Shown here: positions 1-8,213 of the stretch, one piece after another | How the letters are laid out: each line of letters begins with the position of its first letter | Numbering within the stretch: position 1 is the stretch's first letter | Origin: CAZXYS01 sp964645005 | GTDB lineage: Bacteria; Bacteroidota; Ignavibacteria; Kapaibacteriales; UBA2268 | Direction of reading: 5' to 3' | NCBI GenBank assembly: GCA_964645005.1 | Contig: CAZXYS010000018.1 | Coordinates: 15,602 to 79,601 of the forward strand | Length of the DNA: 64,000 nucleotides | Notes under the pieces: generated by a model | Seen by the model: the letters and a program-made list of their open reading frames with translations, nothing else | What the model was told of the DNA's origin: nothing | The model's database searches: none | Made by a program: the position numbers and the translations under genes

Positions 1-1477
1 TTTCCCACTCGGATGGAACTCCGCCGGCATATTTAATAAACCACGAATCATAGATAACAGCTGTCTTGACATCATTCTGCTTTGTTAATCTAGCAAGCAT
101 CTCAGGAGTAAAATTGCCTTTCTTGATGTTCCTCAAAATATCATAGTTGCCCAAGCCCCATAGATCATAGCAAATTATATCCGAATTATAATTGATGAAG
201 CCGATATCATTCGCACCTACTTTTTCGTTTGAATAATACCGATCCAAAAACCTGCTCATCTGATACTGCTGCTCATAGATATTTTTAGTTCCATAGGTCG
301 TGAAGAGTATACTTCTGCCTGCCCTGTAGAAGAACGGTGAAAGTATCAGCACTATAAGAAATAATGTCAGTGCTATCAGAATAACTCTTTTTCGTCTGAA
401 ATTTTCCTTTGTAATATCAAATATTTTACTTCCATTGAAAGAATAGTTTATATCTGTAGTAATCAGCAAGACAGACATTGTCCCCAAAGTCATTATGTAT
501 GCAGTATAGCGGTGTATCTCCAGAACATAGGAATACTGCATGTGCACTATGCAGATAAATAAGAATAATCCGGATAAAATCGTATAACGAGTGAATTTAT
601 AACCGGATCTACTGTAGTAAATGATGAACAGGACAATTGCCGCTGAAGTTAACACTATAAATTCGGGATACTTTATAAAATGCTGCATCGCATCATAGCC
701 CAACGACTTTACTATTCCTTTGAGCGACAATAGATTTGGTTCATTTCCTTTCAAGTAAACTGAGTTGGGCAGGAAAAACCAGCCTTTCGTAAGCGAATAC
801 AAACCGTAAGCGATCGATGGTAATAAAGCCGTTATCCCGAGAATTATCGTATAAACCCAGCGCTTTTTATAGAAAAACAAAAACAGGCATACCGCGAAAA
901 CTATAAACAAGCCTTCATAGCGAGCCGAAGAAACAAACATAGATAGTATCAACAATCCAATATCCCGGCTAACTGATTTATCTTTGGTAATTGCATCCAG
1001 CGCAACGAATACAAACCACACTGAGAAGAAGATATGCATTAAATGCTCCATTCCGGTGAAAGTAATAAATATAAAAGGCGCGGCGAAAATTATAAAAACA
1101 ATGAGTACAGATGAATAAAGCGGCTTAATGGAATGTTTGTATAAATAATGATTTATGACCAGAACGGAAGCTGTTCCGAAAAAAATGTTCATCAGCAGGG
1201 GGATTACATTTTTTACGCCGAAAAGATAATACATGCCTGTAAGAAGTGACGTCCACAATGGGGAAGAGGATGAGGAAGTAAACTGATCACTGTTTATTCC
1301 CCATACGCCATGCTGAACCATGTTCTTGGCTATTGCCATGTGAATGTACGGATCGTCAAGATCATAGATAAGATGACCGTCATTCATTGATACGGTAAGT
1401 GACAGTATTATTAAAGTAATACCCAAATAAATGACAATCCCCGTAACCGCAGGTATAAAGTAATTACGGTTACTCAT
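1..1477 (-). CDS. Multi-pass membrane protein, GT-C (GT39-like) glycosyltransferase, partial
   Basis: The frame is open from an ATG at 1475-1477 to the left edge of the window, so at least 492 residues are present and the C-terminus is missing. The N-terminus (MSNRNYFIPAVTGIVIYLGI) starts the first of many hydrophobic segments. The first periplasmic loop carries an acidic cluster around DLDDPYIHMAIAKNM, the arrangement usual for GT-C glycosyltransferases that use polyprenyl-phosphate sugars. The last visible part is a more soluble domain. The protein would act in the inner membrane on sugars destined for the cell surface. The exact donor and acceptor cannot be read. No Shine-Dalgarno is evident, and the gene is divergent from the propeller gene at 1670. 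A DUF2723- or DUF6044-like membrane protein is an alternative. Confidence 0.7.
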   Translation of the reverse strand, partial: MSNRNYFIPAVTGIVIYLGITLIILSLTVSMNDGHLIYDLDDPYIHMAIAKNMVQHGVWGINSDQFTSSSSSPLWTSLLTGMYYLFGVKNVIPLLMNIFFGTASVLVINHYLYKHSIKPLYSSVLIVFIIFAAPFIFITFTGMEHLMHIFFSVWFVFVALDAITKDKSVSRDIGLLILSMFVSSARYEGLFIVFAVCLFLFFYKKRWVYTIILGITALLPSIAYGLYSLTKGWFFLPNSVYLKGNEPNLLSLKGIVKSLGYDAMQHFIKYPEFIVLTSAAIVLFIIYYSRSGYKFTRYTILSGLFLFICIVHMQYSYVLEIHRYTAYIMTLGTMSVLLITTDINYSFNGSKIFDITKENFRRKRVILIALTLFLIVLILSPFFYRAGRSILFTTYGTKNIYEQQYQMSRFLDRYYSNEKVGANDIGFINYNSDIICYDLWGLGNYDILRNIKKGNFTPEMLARLTKQNDVKTAVIYDSWFIKYAGGVPSEWE

Positions 1478-1669
1478 ATTACTGATCCATCTATAATAAA
1501 CACTATAAAAATATACATTTTAGATAGTTATAAATACAAAAACCGCAAATTAATGAAATTTATCAATTCTATAAAACAAATAGATAAATTGAATTTCAAC
1601 TTTTCTATATAAGAAAATATTAGTATATTCTTATGTGAATTAATCTATTCTTAGAAACCGGAGACTGAC

Positions 1670-3991
1670 ATGCTTAAAAAAGTTAGTATTATTGTTCTAA
1701 TATTTCTCATATCGCTTGTTTATTTGAATGCAAAAGTCACTGAGATCGACCTGCTCGAAAAAGCCGGATTGGATGTAAACGGCATAGGTCCTGTAATCGT
1801 TAAGTGCGACGCCGCTAATAATCGTGTTATCGCCGCGAATACTCTGAGTTCATCAGTATCCATCATTGACGGGGAAACTAATGAAGTGACAAATATACCC
1901 GTGCCAGCGCGCGCTTTGCAACATTTGAAAGCAGCTTCAATGACTGTCAATGAAGAAAACGGCAGCATATATCTCGTTGCCACCAAATGCTTTATGATAA
2001 TTCCAACCGACGGCAAAGTTAAGAAAATTGACACCGAAATCCAGCTTGAATCCATAGCTGTCGATGAAAATTCGGGTAATGTCTTCGTCTGCGGCAGAGA
2101 AATCAATAAAATGTATATTTATGATGCTTCTCAGGGTAAGCTCAAAAAGATAGACTGGCTCGAACATAAGGAAAAGCTTATAAATCTCAACCAAACCCCG
2201 CCGCCGCCTATCCGCAGAGTCATAGCTGCCAATGAACTGGGGCAGATCATAGCCCTCGACGGCTTCGAATCTAAGATTTACATGTTCGACGGTGAGACCG
2301 GCAAGATTCTCTCTTCTCGTGATATTGAACTTTCTTCCGGCGGCAGGTGGCACGTTGCAGGCTATAATCACAATACGCACAAATTATTCCTCGCTACGGA
2401 AAATTCTAAAAGAAGGATAGATCAGGCTGCTGTGATTGATGTCACCGGCAATGACGACCTGGTCGTGAAAATGCCCGAGGGCTATTCCGAGCCCGTCGGC
2501 ATCTGTTATAATATTAAACTGAATGAAACTTATATCACTTATGACAATAATCCGTCGGTGCATGTCATTGATTTTAATGAAAATGGCAAAATTGACGAGA
2601 TAGCTGTCCCCGCCTTTGGCAATGACGCAACGGCTATCGATGTGAAGAATGACATTCTCTACATCGCGAGCTGGGCAAAGGGTGAAGTCGAAATAGTGGA
2701 TCTGCGCGAGAGGAAGTTCCTCAGAAGGATAACCGACCTCGGTATAATCCCCCACATGTTCGCAATGTGCTTCAATCCGAATAACAACAAGCTGTACTAT
2801 CCGCTCGGTGCAACGGCGGTCAACGGCTGTTTCGGCGCGGCGGTGACCATGCTCGATCCCGAAACAGAAGAAACCGAAAAAATCTACACCGGCTGGGCGC
2901 CAATAGATTTGATAGAAGTTAAAAAGAGGAACTCATTCATTCTATTCAACAATGAAGACCATTTTGCGGAAGTGAAATACGACGGAAGCGTTGAATTCTA
3001 TCCTCTCCCATTCGATTTTCCCATCAGAACTATTTACGATCCCGAGGGTGATATATATTTATCTTACGGCGCTCATCAGAGCTACTGGCCCACTGTTTAT
3101 ATCTGGGGCGCTAAAAACGGAATTTTAAAAATTGACAAAGAATCATTCCAATTCTACGATCGCCGCATCCCTGCACAGTCTATGGATATGGAACTCGGCA
3201 AAAACGGCAAACTCTACATGGCTATGAACAATTGGGGGCGCCGGGAGCAGTTCATCGGCGTTCTTAAAGACGAAGTGCGTAAATTCGAGATCGGCGATAG
3301 GATCAAAACCGGCGACACAATCCAGCGCGAAACCACTCAGCGCCTTCTTGAGTACGATTCCGCCGCGCATAATCTGTATCTTGCCCGTGCCGCCGAAGAA
3401 GACAGCGATCCGAGCATCCTGCAGGAAATTGACCTCGACTCTAACAAAATGACAGCCAGATATGAAATAGGATTGAATGTTACAGATTTGCTAATAACGG
3501 AAAATAATATCTATACGGCTAATTTTGATTCGGACAATATAATTTATTTTGATAAAAATACTTATGATAAATCTGAAATTAAAACCGGGGATGGACCTTT
3601 GAAGCTCGAGCCGCTGAACGGCAGAGTCTATGTCCTCAATCATCATGGAAATTCCATCCAGGAAGTATCGAAGGATACCAAACCTGTTGAAATTCCTTAC
3701 CTGGGTAAGCCAAATAATTTCTTTGCCTGGAAAGATAAGCTCATTATCACTTCTCATGGTAAAGAAAATATGCATATTATAGCTTACCATCCCAAAAGCG
3801 GGCAATTCGAGCTGCTTCATGAAGTTAACTATCCCTATGGCGAGACTTCCTTCGATACTTACAATTCCTCATTTTATATGAGCGGGCAGTTCGGCGACGC
3901 TGTATTCTCGATTACCAGAGCGAAAATCGACCAAAATGGTAAATTATGGATATCGGAGTTCTTGTCAGGTAAATTATATATCTTGGAATAA
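1670..3991 (+). CDS. Secreted beta-propeller protein (YncE/NHL-like)
   Basis: The 773-residue product starts with a signal peptide (MLKKVSIIVLIFLISLVYLNA). The rest is a run of propeller-like blades with recurring patterns such as SIIDGETNEV, YMFDGETGKI, VEIVDLRERK and IDQNGKLWISEF, typical of YncE/NHL or quinoprotein-amine-dehydrogenase-like propellers. There are enough repeats for two propellers. No C-terminal T9SS sorting domain is visible, so export by Sec to the periplasm is the simplest reading. No catalytic residues can be assigned and the substrate is unknown. A possible weak ribosome site (CGGAGA) lies 7-12 bases before the ATG. The gene stands alone, followed by a composite repeat. 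Confidence 0.75.
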   Translation: MLKKVSIIVLIFLISLVYLNAKVTEIDLLEKAGLDVNGIGPVIVKCDAANNRVIAANTLSSSVSIIDGETNEVTNIPVPARALQHLKAASMTVNEENGSIYLVATKCFMIIPTDGKVKKIDTEIQLESIAVDENSGNVFVCGREINKMYIYDASQGKLKKIDWLEHKEKLINLNQTPPPPIRRVIAANELGQIIALDGFESKIYMFDGETGKILSSRDIELSSGGRWHVAGYNHNTHKLFLATENSKRRIDQAAVIDVTGNDDLVVKMPEGYSEPVGICYNIKLNETYITYDNNPSVHVIDFNENGKIDEIAVPAFGNDATAIDVKNDILYIASWAKGEVEIVDLRERKFLRRITDLGIIPHMFAMCFNPNNNKLYYPLGATAVNGCFGAAVTMLDPETEETEKIYTGWAPIDLIEVKKRNSFILFNNEDHFAEVKYDGSVEFYPLPFDFPIRTIYDPEGDIYLSYGAHQSYWPTVYIWGAKNGILKIDKESFQFYDRRIPAQSMDMELGKNGKLYMAMNNWGRREQFIGVLKDEVRKFEIGDRIKTGDTIQRETTQRLLEYDSAAHNLYLARAAEEDSDPSILQEIDLDSNKMTARYEIGLNVTDLLITENNIYTANFDSDNIIYFDKNTYDKSEIKTGDGPLKLEPLNGRVYVLNHHGNSIQEVSKDTKPVEIPYLGKPNNFFAWKDKLIITSHGKENMHIIAYHPKSGQFELLHEVNYPYGETSFDTYNSSFYMSGQFGDAVFSITRAKIDQNGKLWISEFLSGKLYILE

Positions 3992-4093
3992 ACAAGCGAG
4001 ATATAATAAAAAAAAACAGGGTGTTGCTTTTCCAAAGTAAAAGTGACAAAATCCGGCTTAAACTACTGTCCTAATAACAGCAAACTCATTTTA

Positions 4094-4384
4094 TCCAGGA
4101 TTCACAATACAAACTTGCATTTGTGGCAAAAAACTGCTAACTCGTCTCAGAACGTCGAGGCTGACCCAAAAGTATAGAAAAGTCATTCCTGCGAATGTCT
4201 TTAGATCCTGCTTTAGCAGGGCAGGAATCTGATGAATATTGGTTCCCTCACTGAGCTAAAAAGGATGTTACACAAAATTTAGTGCTTATGAGTCAGCCTC
4301 AATTACCCTCTTTGAGGTGTGCCCGAGCGCAGTTGCAGCTCAGCGGAAACCACGCTTTAGCGGGGCGGGGGCGTGGTGGATTCT
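4094..4384 (-). repeat. Family B intergenic repeat, split by a family A copy
   Basis: The left arm (about 4094-4156) contains GGATTCACAATAC, TTGCATTTGTGGCAAAAAAC and CTCAGAACGTC. The right arm (4301-4384) contains CTTTGAGGTGTGCCCGAGC and GGGGCGTGGTGGATTCT. Read on the opposite strand these are the two ends of the uninterrupted copy at 42205-42372. Between the arms sits a complete family A element (4157-4300). The gap 3992-4417 holds nothing else I can recognise. Confidence 0.8.
4157..4300 (+). mobile_element. Family A MITE-like element, copy 1 (144 bp)
   Basis: The element begins GAGGCTGACCCAAAAGTA and ends TGCTTATGAGTCAGCCTC, so the ends form an imperfect terminal inverted repeat of about 16-18 bp. 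The interior holds CATTCCTGCGAATGTCTTTA and the hairpin CCTGCTTTAGCAGG inside an outer GCAGGAAT/ATTCCTGC pairing. No coding capacity is present. It is the reverse complement of copy 59493-59637. It lies inside a family B repeat. Confidence 0.75.
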
Positions 4385-4417
4385 AATTTAACCCCACTGG
4401 TGCAAAATTTAAGTTTT

Positions 4418-5746
4418 TTATCTCAATACCACAAAACTTCCGTATTCAATTTTATTATTCATACGTATTGAGTAGAAATATATCCCTTCGGAAAGGTTTC
4501 CGGTGTTGATCTTTTCATGATAATTACCTGAAACTGCCACTTGCCTCCCGAAACTGGCGACCTTATTCCCGGAATAATCATAGATAGCGAATTTAATATT
4601 GCCAGGTTCCGAAATATTATGATTCAGGGTAACGGAATTCTCCGCCGGATTTGGACTTGCATAGCTGGTGGAAATGTTGTTTCTATCCTGATCCACACTA
4701 AGAGGCTCCTGTGTAGTAAATGTCCAATATTCCGACCAGGGACCATCGCCGCCTGCGTTTACAGCCTGAACACGCCACTGATAAGTTGTTGAATCTTCAA
4801 GATTATCAACATTATATTCAATCAATGTTTTGGAATCATTTGGTATCTCGTCATCATCGATTTCAAGCCAGCCATCCTGACGTTCCAGTTGGAATCGGTA
4901 ACTGGCTGCCATATTAACAATTTCCCATCTGAAAGTTGGCTCAAGATCCGTATGTTTAGCGCTATCCTCTGGGAATAGAAGTCTTGGTGCTGTTTCAGGT
5001 GGAGGTGGAACCGTCTGAAACCGCCATGTTTCCGACCAAGGACCAAATCCGGATACATTTCTTGCTCGTACTTTCCATTTATAGTGACGAGACGGTACGA
5101 GGTTTTCGGGATCTGCCCAGGCAGTCGCATCGCCAGCATTAGTAACGGAATCATCCTCAAAAATAAGCAAACTCTGGGTGTCTTCAAATACCTGTACGTG
5201 GTAAGCGGTTGCTTTAAGATCGACTATCCATTTCAGCCTTACGTTAACAGGCTGATCTTTTGCTTCATCCTCGGGCTCGAGGAGTTGAACCGGTTCGTCC
5301 GGCGCATCGGATTTGATTGTAAAGGACCATGCGTCAGATGATTCGCCGCTGCCAGCGTCGTTTATAGCTGTCACGAACCATTCATATGTATATGGTGGAA
5401 CAAGAATATGAGCGGTGTATGTCGTATCTTCCAAATTAGCCTCTAATAATACTTCATTAGTTTCAGGATTTATCAAATGAAATACATACTCATCGGTGTC
5501 GGGGATTTTATTCCATTTAAATGCAACCACGGTATCTTCTTCTATGGCACCATCTTCCGGCGAGATAAGCTGAACTTTCCCCGGTGGGAATTCAGCATCC
5601 AAAATGAAATTGCAGCATTCGTTCCAGTCATTTTCCCTGCTTGAAGAACCGAAATCGATGGTAGTCACAAAATTGCCTTTTTGCTGGCTGAAAAGGCTGG
5701 TAGTGATAGCAGCAAAGATCATCAAAAAAGTAACAATGTTTTTCAT
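4418..5746 (-). CDS. Fibronectin type III repeat protein with T9SS sorting domain
   Basis: The product has a signal peptide (MKNIVTFLMIFAAITTSLFS), then three fibronectin-III-like domains of about 95 residues each. Each is recognisable by a TYEWFVTAIN / HYKWKVRARN / TYQWRVQAVN strand followed by GxGxxSxxWSF or WRF. The last 80 residues form a type IX (Por) sorting domain: SYASPNPAENSVTLNHN, then IYDYSGNKVAS and a final GIYFYSIRMNNK-type strand. It is therefore expected to be exported by Sec and moved to the surface or medium by T9SS. I chose the ATG at 5744-5746 because GGAG lies six bases before it; an in-frame ATG at 5758 contains that Shine-Dalgarno and is less likely. No enzymatic domain is visible, so an adhesive or structural role is inferred. 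Confidence 0.85.
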   Translation of the reverse strand: MKNIVTFLMIFAAITTSLFSQQKGNFVTTIDFGSSSRENDWNECCNFILDAEFPPGKVQLISPEDGAIEEDTVVAFKWNKIPDTDEYVFHLINPETNEVLLEANLEDTTYTAHILVPPYTYEWFVTAINDAGSGESSDAWSFTIKSDAPDEPVQLLEPEDEAKDQPVNVRLKWIVDLKATAYHVQVFEDTQSLLIFEDDSVTNAGDATAWADPENLVPSRHYKWKVRARNVSGFGPWSETWRFQTVPPPPETAPRLLFPEDSAKHTDLEPTFRWEIVNMAASYRFQLERQDGWLEIDDDEIPNDSKTLIEYNVDNLEDSTTYQWRVQAVNAGGDGPWSEYWTFTTQEPLSVDQDRNNISTSYASPNPAENSVTLNHNISEPGNIKFAIYDYSGNKVASFGRQVAVSGNYHEKINTGNLSEGIYFYSIRMNNKIEYGSFVVLR

Positions 5747-5957
5747 GTTGTTCTCCATATATATCTAATACAATTCATTTCCAAATGTAATACTGACCGT
5801 TAGAATAACATAAAAATCACAAAAAAGTTACATATAATTAAAATTTTAAATTTTAAGCGCAGTTAATGCAAATTGAAAAAATGTCTCATGGTTCTTTATT
5901 AGAAAAGTCGGGGTCGTTTTTTCCTAATTTTTTTTTCAAACATTTAGGGGAATTGTT

Positions 5958-6452
5958 ATGAGTAACAAATTCAAACTTTTAACTTTAGCTTTTTTGTCGG
6001 TCTCTATGATGTTCTTCTTCGGATGCAGTGATGATGATAACGGAAATGGCACTGGACCTTTGAACGGCGACTATTACATGACCGCAGATTTATCCGGTGA
6101 TCTCAACGGTTCTTTCGAAGCTCTTTCAGCAGCCTGTATTTACAATGCAAATACTATAGTTGGAGCTGAAGGAAATAACGAAAACTCTACAAATATATCA
6201 ATCAACTCGCTCGCTGCTGATCTTTCGACAGCAGAAGGTGAAATGGATATTTCTCCGGAAAACCTTCTCGTCAATTTCAGCTATTTTGATAATGGTGACT
6301 CGAAAGTATTCACCGCTGTATCCGGTAAAGTTAACATCACATCAAATACGGATAACAGCATTACGGGAACTTTCGAATTTGAAGCTACTAATCAAGACGG
6401 AACTGAAAAAATTAGCGTTACTAACGGCGAATTTAGGGTAAGGAAATATTAA
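5958..6452 (+). CDS. Small exported lipoprotein of unknown function
   Basis: The 164-residue product has a lipoprotein signal ending FFFGC (Cys23) followed by SDDDNGNG, an acidic stretch like the lipoprotein export signals of Bacteroidota. The mature part is an all-beta-looking domain (YYMTADLSGDLNGSFEA, then SITGTFEFEATNQDG near the end) of the kind often annotated as a DUF6252-like or plain hypothetical lipoprotein. AGGGGAA lies just before the ATG. It is divergent from the fibronectin-type gene and separated from pepA by a long hairpin at 6495-6551. No function can be assigned. Confidence 0.8.
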   Translation: MSNKFKLLTLAFLSVSMMFFFGCSDDDNGNGTGPLNGDYYMTADLSGDLNGSFEALSAACIYNANTIVGAEGNNENSTNISINSLAADLSTAEGEMDISPENLLVNFSYFDNGDSKVFTAVSGKVNITSNTDNSITGTFEFEATNQDGTEKISVTNGEFRVRKY

Positions 6453-6494
6453 GTTTTCACATAAATCTTTAATTTGAAATCTTTCAAAAAATAC

Positions 6495-6551
6495 CCCCCG
6501 GTTTAATTCGTAAATTTTTTAAATAATTAAAATTATGAATTTAACCGGGGG
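6495..6551 (+). promoter_or_regulatory. Long inverted repeat abutting the pepA start codon
   Basis: CCCCCGGTTTAATTC (6495-6509) and GAATTTAACCGGGGG (6537-6551) pair over 15 bp with one mismatch around a 27-base AT-rich loop. The 3' arm ends five bases before the pepA ATG at 6557, so its G-run occupies the ribosome-binding position. It may act as a terminator for the upstream lipoprotein gene (though no T-run follows) or as a translational control hairpin for pepA. Confidence 0.5.
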
Positions 6552-6556
6552 CATTA

Positions 6557-7990
6557 ATGAATGTCAAGATAAAGAAAATATCAAAGCTGTCGCCATCAGC
6601 CAGCAAAGTGATATTAGCTCAAAAGGACAGTAATTTTGATGAATTTGGTTTTTCCGAAGGGGAAAAGAAATATATTACTAAAAAGATCAACGATGACAGT
6701 AAGTTAATATCATTAAATTATTACGATAAATGGGTTTTTATTCAGATAATCGAAAATGAAAAGCCAGCTTACCGTATTCATGAGGAAGCCCGAAAAGCCG
6801 CCAGCAGCCTTCACTCAAAAATAGCTGCAGAAAAGATAGAGAAAGTCCAGTTGTTGAATATAGCTGAAATTCGTACGGCATTGCTGCCTTTTGCGGAAGG
6901 GCTGGCGCTTAGCAACTATCAGTTCCTCAAGTATTTTGGAGATGCGAAGGATAAAGCTAATTCATTGAAAAACATAGATATATTCGATAAAGACATTGCC
7001 AAAAAAGATGTTGATATACTCCAAAATATTTTGGATGGCGCAACTCATGCCAGAGATCTTGTAAATGAACCCTTATCTTACCTAACAGCACCAAAATTAG
7101 CCGATGAGATAAGAAGTTTAGGAAAAGAAGCCGGATTTAAAGTTACTGTATTTAATAAAAAGAAGATCGAGCTGGAAAAAATGGGGGGGCTGCTGGCAGT
7201 TAACCGGGGCAGCATCGATCCGCCTACGTTTTCTATTCTTGAATGGAAACCGCCAAAAGCAAAAAATAAGAAACCAATAGTACTTGTCGGAAAGGGTGTT
7301 GTTTACGATACGGGCGGGTTGAGCCTGAAACCAACCAAAGGCAGTATGGACGAGATGAAATCCGACATGGCAGGCGCTGCGGCAGTCATCGGAACAATCT
7401 ATGCCGCTGCAAAAAATGAGTTGCCGGTGCATGTGATTGGACTTGTTCCGGCGACTGATAACCGTCCTGACGGAAATGCCTATGCACCGGGAGATGTCAT
7501 TAATATGCACAGCGGTATGACAGTGGAGGTTATGAATACCGACGCAGAGGGTAGAATGCTATTAGCTGATGCCCTTAGCTATGCTAAAAAGTACGAACCG
7601 GAATTAGTTATTGATCTGGCAACACTTACAGGCGCTGCGGCAGTGGCAATTGGCAGTCAGGGTATTGTCGGGATGACCAACGCCGAAAAAGATATTTTCA
7701 ATAAATTGACTGAGAGCGGCAATAATGTCTACGAACGAATAGCCGAGTTCCCCTTCTGGGATGAATATTCCGAGATGCTTAAATCGGACATTGCCGATGT
7801 AAAGAATATCGGCGGCAGGGAAGCAGGTGCAATTACAGCCGGTAAATTCCTGGAGAAATTCACTGATTATCCGTATATCCATCTTGATATAGCAGGACCC
7901 GCGTTCATTAATAAAAATGACAGCTATCGCAGTAAAGGTGGTACCGGAGTCGGTGTTAGATTGCTCAATGATTTTTTGAAGAATTTTTAG
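6557..7990 (+). CDS. pepA: Leucyl aminopeptidase (cytosol aminopeptidase, M17)
   Basis: At 477 residues the protein has the full M17 length. The catalytic C-terminal half contains GKGVVYDTGGLSLKP from about residue 245 (metal-binding Lys and Asp) and the family signature NTDAEGRML at about 327-335. The carboxyl end has SYRSKGGTGVGVRLL, also typical. The N-terminal third is the divergent regulatory domain. It is a cytoplasmic two-metal exopeptidase that removes N-terminal amino acids from peptides; the active form in the family is a hexamer. The start lies directly behind a long hairpin. It is followed by a family F hairpin (7999-8029). Assignment is secure; the physiological substrate range is not visible. 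Confidence 0.95.
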   Translation: MNVKIKKISKLSPSASKVILAQKDSNFDEFGFSEGEKKYITKKINDDSKLISLNYYDKWVFIQIIENEKPAYRIHEEARKAASSLHSKIAAEKIEKVQLLNIAEIRTALLPFAEGLALSNYQFLKYFGDAKDKANSLKNIDIFDKDIAKKDVDILQNILDGATHARDLVNEPLSYLTAPKLADEIRSLGKEAGFKVTVFNKKKIELEKMGGLLAVNRGSIDPPTFSILEWKPPKAKNKKPIVLVGKGVVYDTGGLSLKPTKGSMDEMKSDMAGAAAVIGTIYAAAKNELPVHVIGLVPATDNRPDGNAYAPGDVINMHSGMTVEVMNTDAEGRMLLADALSYAKKYEPELVIDLATLTGAAAVAIGSQGIVGMTNAEKDIFNKLTESGNNVYERIAEFPFWDEYSEMLKSDIADVKNIGGREAGAITAGKFLEKFTDYPYIHLDIAGPAFINKNDSYRSKGGTGVGVRLLNDFLKNF

Positions 7991-7998
7991 AATTTGCG

Positions 7999-8029
7999 GA
8001 TGTGCCACCACTGTCGGGTGTGGCACATC
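7999..8029. repeat. Family F hairpin (GATGTGCCAC/GTGGCACATC), copy 1
   Basis: GATGTGCCAC (7999-8008) and GTGGCACATC (8020-8029) form a perfect 10-bp stem with an 11-base loop nine bases after the pepA stop. A close relative lies at 15200-15232, also directly downstream of a gene. It could serve as a transcript 3' end, but there is no T-run. Confidence 0.6.
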
Positions 8030-8213
8030 TGAGCCGTGTGAACCATTACACCAAAGAAATATTCCAATAATCAGAAAAAAAACTTTAAAAATTTGCAAAT
8101 TTTCTATAATTTACAGATATATACTGGCAATATATCATTGGCATTTCCGAAATGTATCGAACGGACTCTATACCTGTTACAGTAACCAAAAATAAACAAA
8201 AGCTGCAAAGAAC

